Part shown: one piece after another, positions 21,562 to 33,500 of the stretch
Layout: each line of letters opens with the position of its first letter
How positions within the stretch are numbered: position 1 is the stretch's first letter
Source of the DNA: Pachyseris speciosa
Lineage: Eukaryota > Cnidaria > Anthozoa > Scleractinia > Pachyseridae
Assembly: GCA_016490735.1 (NCBI GenBank)
Contig: JAEMWC010001397.1
Coordinates: forward strand, 65,001 to 129,000
DNA length: 64,000 nucleotides
Direction: 5' to 3'
Program-made: the position numbers and the translations under genes
The notes under the pieces: generated by a model
The model's database searches: none
Told to the model about the DNA's origin: nothing
What the model saw: only the letters and a program-made list of their open reading frames with translations

Positions 21562-24500
21562 GGTACAAGTTAGTGGATACCGGTAGATAGGCTATCTTTT
21601 GACTATCTCCATCAGAAGCTAGGTTTTAGATAGTCTATCTACTTGCTAACTGTCTGACAGATAGATATCAGTTAAGCTTTAAGCTAGGTAAAAGATAACT
21701 ATCCACTATCTACAAAACCCCTCAGATAGCAAAAAGTTAGTGATTTTCATCAGTCAACTAGGAATAAGATAGTGGCAACTAGCATCAAGTTAGTAATAAA
21801 CTAGTAATAAGATATGATCATTTTTGTGAGGGTAGGGAGGATTTCTGAGAATGGTACTCAGTGGCTCTTTAACATCTAGGTTTTGGGAATGTACATAGGA
21901 ATAGTCTCTGCAAGTTCTTCCAAGACATCAGTAGTGGCCCAAATAGTTTATCGGTTGCATTAACAACTACAATATATGGCCTTTGCCCGACCCATGCAAA
22001 AATCTAACATAATTTATACATTTATTTGCCTTTTTCAAATAATCTACCCACCCGGACGGTTTTGGGGTTCATATGTGTCAATAATATCATCAGTAATCCA
22101 GTATCTTAAGTACAGCATTAAATTAGCATCAGTGCCTGCATGAACTTAATTTAGGAAGGAATAATCGATTAAATACAAAATGCACTGTACATGCGTGGGA
22201 TCTACATGATCTACAAGATCTCACTCGGCTGTGGAGTTTGTGCATCTTACAGTCTACAGTGTAGCTAATAATCCCAGATCAATAATAAAGTAACCAAATA
22301 GCAGAAAAGCACTCTTGTTATCAGACAGATTACTGTCTAATTATTATCTTTATTATGGTTCCTTCAATAGGGCAATTACAAATGTAGCACGTACCACAAG
22401 AAGATTTAAAAAAAAAAAAAAAAAAACACTGGCCCAATTGGCTGCTCTTTCTTGAGGAAAAAAATGCGAATCTATGAATAATGAATATGTGAATGATAAT
22501 TGCAGCTATGAACACTACTTAAGCAGTAGTGAAAGTAATTTAAAGCCTGAAACAATTCAGGCTTGTACGAGATTCGAACCCACGACCTCTGCGATACCGG
22601 TGCAGTGCTCTACCAACTGAGCTAACAAGCCATCTGGGAGTTGGTCGTTTTATTGGTTCGTAATATCCCCGTGAGCGGTGAATATGTGAGAACGAATATA
22701 TGAAAATCCATTACTCCTGTCAATCTTTTTTAGTATAAATCTACTAGCGTTCTATCATGAATGCCGTTCTCTGATTGGCTACGCTACTCGCTACCTATTC
22801 TGTGATGGATAGTGAGTAGCGGTTGTCAACAAAATGGCGGCCGGTTCCTCGCGTTTTCTTAGTGCCTGCGAGTAAAATTTAGATAATTTACTTGTTTAGT
22901 TTTGAACGACTGGAAGATTTATACTAAAACAATTAGATTATTCGCTCTCAATTTCTATGCGTGATAGCTGATTCGGGCTGCGAGCTCATCAGCTATCATG
23001 CGATAGAAATCTCGAGCTCATAATCTAATTGTTAAATAGCTCAATGCAAGCTTGGACTCAACTGAAGATCAATATCAGCACTCAGCATTTCATTTTCACA
23101 ATTAAAAGCCATAGTTTTTATACTTCTGCAAGATGCAAATTTGTCACGATTCATCATAGACTCCATCAAATTGTTCCTGGTTGCTTTATACACAATGCCG
23201 TCTTCTGACATTAAGCAAGAAGACGGAACTATACATGCTTGTCTAAATACGTTTTTTTTTTGGGTAGAAAAGCTCTGCTGGTTACTTTCTTTACGTTGAT
23301 TCAGTGTTGCGATTGCGATTGTTAACAATTTGTGATCAGTTTATGACATATATGTAGCTACCATAGCAACAGTACAGCCTCTTAGAAACACCCTAAATTT
23401 TGGCTTTATGTGCCTATATAACTCAAAAACGAGTCCGGTGACCCCAATTTTTATTATTGAATTGCATTTTGCATAGGAAGATTCATCTTTCTGCAAAGTT
23501 TTAAAAAAATCTGTACATGGGGTTCAGAGCCACCTTAATTTTTCAATGATTTAAAGTGGCTCTGTGCCCCATGTACAGAATTTTTTAAAACTTTGCAAAA
23601 AGATCAATCTTTATGTGCTAATTGCAATTCAATAATCGGGGGTCATCGGACTCGTTTTTGAGTTATAGGCACATAAAGCCAAAATGTAAGGTGTTTCTAT
23701 TAAAGAGGCTGTACTGTTGCTATGGTAACCTTATATGTTATAACATTGATCACATTTTGTTGAGAAATAATTGGGAAATTTTTTGATATCATGTTCAAGA
23801 AAGCAAACAAAAAATTGTGGGAGTATCAATCCATCAAAGAGTTGGTATTTAAAAATAACGAAACCATTTTGAGCCACCTTAAAAGTGTTTCAGCGTGTCA
23901 AATTACTTTGGTTTTGTCTTCCTATAGGCTCTCTATTTCGAGCTCAGTTACGATGCTGGGAAGCTCGGCAGGTCTTAGACGCTAAAGGCCCTCGTCAAGC
24001 TTTTGAAGTGTTGCAACAAGCAGCTTTGTCACTCGAGAAAGTTGAAGATCAAACTACGGAATCTTTCAAGCTGGCTCGAGGACTTTACCGTTATTTTGAA
24101 GGAGAAATATATTATCAGATGAAAGATTACAGGAAAGCATTAGAGTGTCTCCAGTCATCTTTAGACCTCACAGAGAAGCTGCTTAAAGTTGACACCAACC
24201 TTGTCAAGTGCTACAACGCCATGGGAAACTGCTATTATGGCCTTTACAAACCCGAGAAAGCTCTTGAGTTCTACACAAAAGCACTGAAGATGCGAGAGGA
24301 ATTGTCGGGCTCTGAGTATCACTTCGACGTGCCAGTGTACAAAAATCAAATTGGCACGGTGTATGAGGATCAAGGAGAGTATGGGAAGGCCGTTGAATGC
24401 TACAAAGATGCCATCAGACTTTTAGAAGAACTAAACATTTCAGGATGCGAGGATGAAGCATTGTTCAGCAGGAATCTTGCAAATGCTTTACTTTATCAGA

Positions 24501-27500
24501 ACAAATTTCAAGAGGCAAAAAGACCTGCGCATAAGGCATATAATATCAGGAGCAAATTGCTGGGGAGGCACCCAGATACCGTGCGAAGCATTTTCCAACT
24601 GGGACTAATTCGGGCACACTTGAGAGAGTCTGAGAAAGCATTAGATTTTTTCCGAGAAGCTTGGGAAATGGAGAAATCCCTTGACCCAGGAAATCACAGC
24701 GCAGTGTGGAAGTTGATCATTAAAGGTGTCAATGATATGTTGAATTCCTTGCTACAGAAGGGGAAAAAAAAAGAAACAATTAGGAATGAACTCGAAAATT
24801 TTAAGCGTGATGTGTTGGAGTTTTGCAAGCGTTTCTGGAAAGAGGAGAAGGAAGTCTCGCAGTTTGGCTTCACCGACTACAATAAAGGTATCATTGACAC
24901 AATAATGGAATTACTTGGTGACGATGAGGAAAACAGAGGTGCAAGAGATGAGTATGAAAAAGAGGCTCTGTGGTTTTATGGTGGATTTCAAAGTGCTACT
25001 GAGGACAATTTTTATAAGGATTTTGATGAAGAAACGGACATCGAAGAACTTAATAAAATGGTTGATGGGAAATTGGAATTCTTACAGAAGATAGTTGAGC
25101 TTTGTATTCGACTTAAACAGCATGAAAAGCGAGCAGAACATGAACGAAAGAAGCTAGCCCTCTACAGAAAAGCTCTTCTGAAGGCAGAGACAAAAGAGAT
25201 CATAGTGGGCAGAAGAAGAACTATAAAAGGTATTCTTCTACTTTACCAGGAACTTAAGAAGGAGAACCTTGGCAGACAGTATGGGAAAGAAGCCTTAAGA
25301 TTTTATGAGGACCTGTGGACTGCACAGTACGCTGAGATGAACATGCCCGCGATGGAGAAGTTTCTCCATGAATTGAAAGACTTGGCTTCATCAGTTGGAG
25401 ATCACTACTGGATGAAACTATACCAGGATGCCTTGCAGGTTAGTTACTTTACGCTAAAACAGTGAAATTTTATCTGCCGGCATTACTGTGCATGGTTTTT
25501 CATTTCCCATTTTTAAACCAAATAATCAGAAATAAAGTGGTAACCACTACGGTGGACTATTTACTGGTTTGGAGAAGTGCTTTATTTAGTATAGATCAGT
25601 AGATGCACGGTTTGCAGTCGTGAGAATGAATGTATGAAAATCATATAATATTTATTATTTAAACAGCGGATTAAAGAATGAATATGTGAAGAATTTATGA
25701 GTAGTGAAAATAAAGCCTGAAAAAAATTCAGGCTTGTACGGGATTTGAACCCACGACCTCTACTACGATACCGTGCAGCGCTCTTCCAACTGTGCTAAGA
25801 AACCAACCGGGTCATTTTGTTGGTTGGTTTCTGTGAGTGATGAATATGTGGTAATGAGTATTTGAAAATCATATATTTGAACGTCAGTTTGCAGTCAGTA
25901 AAACAGACAAACTCGAAAGAAGAAAATATGAGGTGTCTGAACAGGAGTGGACCCTATGTCAGACTTATGTTCTTTTCAGTAGTGTTGAAGATGCTCTAAA
26001 ACTGAGTTATAACGAGACCAAGAAGGTTATTTAACCAAGTAGATCAAAGTGACAAACAACCTACAGTAACTGCTACCCATCGACTTTCAAATCCTAGCAG
26101 TTTGTAGGATACTTGTCACGTGGACTTGGTTTAATGCCTTAGCTCTCTTGCGTCTCCTATTGTTCACTAAAAGAGCATCTGATTCTGGTAATTGTAAGGC
26201 CCTAGGTTCATTTTTTGGAGTAATCCTCTGTCACTGATATCTTTCATTTTGTTATTATGTTTTGACAGGATATGATAAACACTGGGAAAAAGCCAGGACC
26301 GACGTTAAAACCAAAAGGTAGATACTTAGATACATCTTCCCAATTTACCTTTAAAATACTCTTCTCCCTCTCGGTCTAGCTCTTGTTCTCTCCCTCCTCG
26401 ATCAAACCATATAAGAGAAGCAAACAGCTTGGTTTAATTTTGATTCTTTTATACCAGTTACCATTCAGTGACATTATATAATTTTATTATTGCATTACTA
26501 AATCAGTAAACTTGTCGTTGTAGTTGTTACTTCAAAGTTGTTTTAATTATAATTACTTAATACCAGTTACCTTGCAGTAGCATTATGTATTATTGCATCA
26601 CTAAATCAGTAAACTTGTCGTTGTTGTTGTTACTTCAAAGTTGGTTTAATTATAATTGCTTTAAAATGACTTGCGTTGTATCATCAAACGTTTCGTTTTT
26701 ATGGTTATAGTTTTGGCTCCTAATGTTACTGTGTATAGTAGATCATGGGCAACCCTACAACACGGAATCCGGAAACCGGAATCCGGAATCCAGAATCCGG
26801 AATCCGGAATCCAGAATCCAGAATCCGGAATCCGGAATCCTAAATTCAGAAACTATAATCGGAAAAAGGAAAAACTTGATTTCCTAAAAGGCAAAATTGC
26901 CTTACATTACTGAAATCTTTTGAACAGTTTTGGTTGTAGACTTATTGTAGCTATAGTCACTAATTCATCTGTACTGAGTTGTAAACGTCATCTGAGCGAC
27001 TAAAAAGTTTTAACTTTTTTGGGCACAGAGTCTTTCCTTTTCAAAATCACCGTGGGAACAATGATTGCTCATTAGTGGGTAATAATAACTCACATACAAA
27101 ATTCGTGTGTAACACGCCGACGGATCGAAACTGGATCACACACACATACGAGGCAATTTTATTTTATGGTAATGTTTACACTAGAGAAAAAGTCAACTTA
27201 GGAATATTTCAAGTCAAGTAATTTTTTGATATTTCAAGTAAATTTTTCGGATTTAACGCTTCACACACAAGTAACGTTTTTCCTTCAACATATAACTTAA
27301 GTTATATGATTATATATTGACTTACAGGCTTCGCCCGCCTCAAAGTTCAAGAAACCACAAGTTTCAAGTCACTTGAAACTTTCTTGAATCATTTCAATTT
27401 TCCGACTAGAATGAGTTCCAAAGTAAAGTGACTTAAGATTTTACTTAAGCCTTCACACACATATTTTGGAAAAGTAAAACTTTAGCAGCTCCTTATAAGT

Positions 27501-30500
27501 CTTACTTAACAGCCTAGTGTAAAGACTACCATACAAATTTCTAACGCCTGAAATATTCTAGACATAAATAACTGAAATCGAAATACGTTCTCTGGTTAAA
27601 AATATTAAAACGCATAAGCTTTCGGTTATCAGTCTATAGCCTTTAACGAATGAAAAATGTAGCGCGCGAACGGAAATACATACAAAAAAGGTGCAAAAAT
27701 TTTTTGAGAATAAAAACACAAAAAGAAGTGTAAAAAAAGCTAGAAGATAAAAATGTAAATGAGGTCTAATTACAATAAAATGGAATATTGCCTAGGCAAT
27801 GGTTTTGAGTTATTATCCGCGTCGATGGTTTCCGTTTGCGCGAAACATTTTTCATTCGTTAAAGGCTATAGACTGATGGCCAAAAGTTTGTTTTTAATCT
27901 TTTTAACCAGAGGACGTTTTTCATTTCAATATGACTTGTCCTGATTACAGCTCTATTTTTAACTGAAATCAAGTTTTCTTTCGCTCGGTTATAGTTTCCG
28001 GATTCCGGATTCCGGATTCCGGATTCTGGATTCCAGATTCCGGTTTCCGGATTCCGTGTTTTAGGGTTGCCCATAGATCATTGCCTTTTTGACCGTAATA
28101 GACATTTCGTGAAATTTCTTGATTGTTCTCGTGTCAGAATCTCAAGCGCCCTCATCTAAAGAACGCTGCTATTTGACACATGAAAGTGACAGTGACAAGG
28201 ACAAAGTGATTGCAGTTGGATCCAAACAGGAGACTGAAAAGGAGATTGAAATGGATGTTGAACATGAGGTTGAGAAAGGTTCCAAAGAAGAGCGTGAGGT
28301 TAAAGAAGTTTTCGAGGAAGAAATCCAGACAACATCTGAGGTTAAACATGGAGTCGGCGGGGTTTTCAGTGGCATGGACAACAGTAGCACTATTATCGAT
28401 AGGTAAGTACCTTAGCTTCGCTTAGAAATTGGCATGAATAACACGCAAATTCAAGTGATCCTCCTTAGTCTGTTTGAGTCTTCTCTGCAAAAAATGTGTT
28501 CAGAAATTGTGTGTGTAAAACTGATTTATTATCTTATGTGATTCCGTTAAAAAGGAATACTTGTTCCGTATTACTTTATGGCCTCAAAGATACAATATTG
28601 GATTACGGGACTACTCTTAGGTCCCTAAGTTTTGAAACTGCTATTGGTTTAGTTCTCCTAAGTAGAATTTAATCGATTGATGAGAACTGATCTCACCATA
28701 TTAACCACGGCCACTGTTCTAATATTGCTGAACAACGAACAACATAACTTTGACCTCCAGGAGTGTTACACGTGAAAGGCAGTAATTCTCATTCACCCGG
28801 CTAATGAGAGAAGTCAAAATGTAAAGTTTGGAACAAAAATAACCTATTGGTAAGCTTTAAACCTGATCTCAAAACATTTTCTGATAGTGGCTTAGTGTAA
28901 CCTTACTTTAGACAATTAAAAGTGCGCCCTAGAAGTAATTCTTCCTCACTTATCAATAGTCACGTCGGTCTTTTACCTCTTCTAGTTACTTTGTTAAACA
29001 AACAAAAAAGACCTTACATCACCACTGTTATGAATTCATCGTTTGAACAGGCACAAGGTATAAAGCACTTCAGGTGCCATATCAAAATATAGTTCAGCTG
29101 CCTTGGTTAAAGAAAACTGAGTTTGTTTAGTTGTTGATTAGTTTCACTATATGACGTTGTAGGAGAAAAGTAACAGAAAAGGGAGTCACTCTGCACCTCG
29201 AGGAAGCTTCTGCGCGTATCACATTTCACCCTGGAGCTGTAACACAACCAACGCTGATCACTTGCTCATTATTGAGTCCCAGGGCCCTCTCTCCTCCTCT
29301 ACACGGTAACGAGGCATTGGTTAGCAATGTGATTGAACTGTCTCTTGACAATCCACCCGCAGACCTGGAGTCCATTGGAGATGCTAAAGAGGGAATTACA
29401 GTGGCCCTATTACACAGCGCATGTGAACTCAAGGGATACGAACTGGTCATTAAACAGTTGGTTGATCCTGATACTGAAGAATGGAAAGATTTGAAGACCC
29501 AGAGCATTTGGCGTTCTTCAGGTAAACCCATATATTACGTACCTGCATTACCTATTGCACTTTAAATTTGTTAACTTTGTACTGATTGCAATGTTTAAGC
29601 ATGCAGCATATTCGGTTGCAACGAAATCTTTTTTGTCAACCATTATCTAGCATGCAAATTGCATTCCGCACGATACCAATATTATTGGACACTATTTCAA
29701 GACGGTTTCATTTGCTTCATCATTGGTGATAAAATGTGAATTTTATATCTCATAACATTTAAGTTGATATCTGTTTTAATTGAAATTAGGATCTCCTAAT
29801 TGGCTCATTAATTTTGCTGAAGCTTCATGCCCAGTAGCACGTTACTCCTGCTTTGCTGTCATCTGGCGTCTTAAGTCCTTCCAGTTCTCTAGACACACCA
29901 CAGTGGCCCCTGAATTTACCTGCATACTGCCAGACTATCCAGACATCAGTGTCACTATTCCAAGTCGCTCTGTCCCAGCCACTGAAGACTTCTACTTGAC
30001 AATAAAGGTAAAAACAGACCTTATGTTGGAAACTAAAGTGTGCTGTATGTTAGAGGCTAGAAATGATAATTATTATAAAATCACTAGTAAACGAAATAAA
30101 CGAGAAACTATCAAATTCAGTGGACTGAAATGTAAACACTTCCATCATTAGGGAGCTTAAGCAACGAGGACGGCAACGGCAACGAGAACGCCATAAAACA
30201 ATATGTTTAATTAGCAAAAACAATCGCCTGCACTTGCGTTTTACATTTTGGTACATTTCTTTGCCGTCCTCAGCAAAACGACAACATAAAATGACCACGT
30301 TTTATGTTTTCTCGAGAACGTAAGCGCATGACGTCAATTTTTTACTAGTCTTTTCCCTGATTTTGATACTGCTCGTAGTAATTTAGCCCCTGGCGAATTC
30401 ACCAGCATTTTTGAAGTTAGACAAATTGGAAAGATCGCGAAAGAATTACAACAGCGAGAAGTTAGATTTTGAAATGACGTTTTCGTTGCTGTTGCCGTCG

Positions 30501-33500
30501 TCGTCGCTTAAGCTCCCTAACCATTAAGGTGACAGAACCAGCAGGACTCCTGAAGGCCCGAGGTAGAGGCAAACTCGGTGTTCTTCCGGTGCATGTGGAA
30601 GTCGCCACATAATAATTGCTGAGCCATTTTTAACTCTGGTTCCCTACATTACTGTAGTATTTCACCTAAATTATACACTACAACAGAGTCGTGTTACACA
30701 GCATTTTGCTAAGGGATTTACGTTATGCCCACCGCAATCCACTGCTATTTGACAAGTGATGTTGGATGGGACAGGTTAAACTAACAAGTAATTGTTTCTT
30801 TTATGAAAACAAATTTGGCCTTCGTGTAAATAAATGCTAGCGAATTAATTTTGATACATGTATCACTAACCAAGCCTTCGAAGCTGATGATTCTTTCACC
30901 AATTGCATTTCCGTTCGAGGAACCAAACGTGATCTCCGTGTTTTCTCGAAAAACTGTCGCAACTTCCGCACAACTTTCATTCATTAGTACTTACTTATGA
31001 TACATGCACGATAACAGATTGGGATAATCTCATGACAAGGCTTACAATCTGATTTTACATTTGATCTGTTTTTCCATATGGACATGATAATTTACCGTAT
31101 TGACTAGAACTCACATTGCTTTATTTCCTTTGTCCCTTCTCAAGGTGCATGAATTCCGAAGCAGTGAAGTTGAAAAGGAAAGACTTTTAGTTGGTCCAGT
31201 CCTACACATATCGTGCTCCCCGAATATGACACTTTCGGAGGCTGCGACAATCAAAATCCCTCTGTCACTGCATGAAGACAAGAGATTATTGGACACAGAC
31301 CTGTCCTCTGGTCATCTTAGAATATTACACTCCTCCAGTACAAAAGAAGAATCTCCGACATGGACTGAAATAACCGATACTTTGGAGACAAAGGCGACTG
31401 TTACAGATGGAATCGTGACATTCCAAGTCAAACATTTTTGTAGGCAAGTAAACTTTAAAGACTGGTTTTCCGTCAGAGTTTCACTTAAAACATAAAACGT
31501 TTCTGGTGCACGGATGATGCTCGCGTTTAACATCATCTCTAAATATTTTGGAAGACCTTTTGACCTTCTCGGACTAAAGAAAAGTGAAGAATTAACGAAG
31601 ATATCGGTCCACAACAACAAATATGAATGACACTGTTTTGTGGGCAGTGGGCACAGCTTTTGTGTGATTGTTGTTGTTGTTGTTGCTACTTTTAACCCTT
31701 CAAAAGTTTTGTTTGTCTGTAGGCGATCGATAACTTTAGTTCTTCTGTATATGAAAAGAATTGCCTATGCCACAACAGCAACAGTGCTATCCAGTTTCTG
31801 GAATAGTTTAATAGTGGTGGCACCCAGTTAAAAGTTCTTTTGCAATTTCGGCGTTGCCCTTGTGATCGCGGTGATGTTGAAAGTAAGGAAAAATAGGCGA
31901 GGCCAGTTACTTTTCATTACCACCGAAGATACACAATCAATATTGATTCAAACTGGCTTACTCGGCGATAGTGACCTATCGTACCATTGCTGCTGTGACC
32001 CAGTAACTGCTCTCAGCTTGAATTCTCTGGCACAGTGGCCTACCACTGTTTCCTAAGTGGTCAGTTGTTAATCTACCAGCAGATTTGAATGGACAATGGC
32101 TCTGATCTTCTCAGAAACGGTAAACACTTGTAAGAACTTTCTGTCGATTTGAATATTACGCACAACAAGGATTGTCAGAATCATACATATACATATTTAA
32201 GGTTAATTTTCATTTGCTTTATATCTGACCGCTTTACCTTGGTAGTTCGTAAGATATATAGCTGAAATTGTAAGATTATTTAAGGAATTTAATAGTTCTT
32301 GCTCCTCATACATTTCTAGGTTTGTGCCTGTGATGGATTTTGTAAGACTACCTTTTGCCGCAGTAAAAGATCGTGTCTCTTATCTGTATAGAAGACTCAT
32401 GTCACTGTGGGCAGGACTTAAAGCGTGTTTATGCCGAGATGCAGAACCTGACAAGTATCTGTTGAAGTTGGTCTGTTATCCAATTCACTTGGAGAATCAA
32501 GTGAAGGATTTTTCTTCAAAATACTTTGTCCTTTTGGAAGGAGAGGACACATCATCAGTACCGCTGTGTGGGCAAGATAAGATGTCCGTGAATGTTTCAG
32601 AATCATTCAGTGTGAAGAAAGAAGATATTGAGACATTTTCTGTGGTGTAAGAGCTTACAAGATTTAACTACCATATAAACTAAATAACATTTGAGTTAGT
32701 TGGTTGAGTGGTGACTGCAAATCTCTGCGAGTCAGTAATTCAGTCGGTCTTTTGATAAAAACCTTATTTCTTAATCACACAGCAACTTTCCATTTACTTG
32801 TTGCCACAGCGACAACAACAACGACAACAACAACAACTTGGAACTGCTTAAATGGTGGTCAGAATTCCGGGAGGAAAATGCTGATGTCAAAGATTGGCGT
32901 CTTATAATTTGGAATAATAAAGAGATTAGAATAGATGGCAAACCCTTTTTTACAAGAGATATTATGATGCTGGTATATGGGGCATAAGTGATTTAAGTTT
33001 TGATTTAGATAATAAAAATTCATACGAACAGGTTGTAAGAAACACAAAGAGAAGTAATCTGCTGGAATAGATTAGTATGCGCCATTCAGTACCTTCTGAG
33101 CTAAAATCCTTGAACTCTGTTGATCTTAATGCCACAGACATCCATCACCCCTCATTCAAAATCAATAATCATGACGTCTTCGATATAACAAGAAAGAAAT
33201 CAAAAGACTATCACACTTTACTGATTAAAACGAAGGCGCGTATTCCAAACCATGCCAATAGATTAAAAAAGGATTTTAATCTAACTGAAGACGAACTGAA
33301 GCAAGCATTTATTCTACCTCATTCTGTCACTCTTGAACCTTATGTTAAAACCTTTCAATTTAAAGTACTTAACTCCATACTCTTTACCAATTCAAAGCTA
33401 TTTAAGATCGGGTATAGGGTAGATAATCTATGTTCTTTCTGTAAAAAGGAATCAGAAACTATCAACCATCTTCTATGTGACTGCCCACATTCAAATTCAT

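Larger units (their letters stand above)
20103..21832. mobile_element. TA-flanked non-autonomous element with internal minisatellite
   Basis: The ends CCCTCACAAAATGA (20103) and TCATTTTTGTGAGGG (ending 21832) are inverted, and each is bordered by TA, the target site of Tc1/mariner-type elements. The 1.73-kb interior is rich in CTATCT/AGATAG words and holds a minisatellite and a Penelope-type fragment. No transposase frame is present. Confidence 0.6.

Noticed and set aside
22560..22632. Genuine tRNA gene on the minus strand
   Set aside because: The anticodon loop is atypical, and the flanks are shared with a more decayed copy at about 25731-25806.
26671..28074. Coding frames with GIQNPESGIRNPE-like repeats
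   Set aside because: They are translations of the GGAATCC arrays in both orientations and not genes.
30529..30612. Possible alternative exon (VTEPAGLLKARGRGKLGVLP) after NLR exon 6
   Set aside because: It keeps phase 0 but soon ends in TAA, and exon 7 continues the ZU5 domain far better. It may be a chance frame beside the MITE at 30151-30517.
31640..32056. Short plus-strand frames between NLR exons 7 and 8
   Set aside because: No domain, no fitting splice phase; they are intron sequence.
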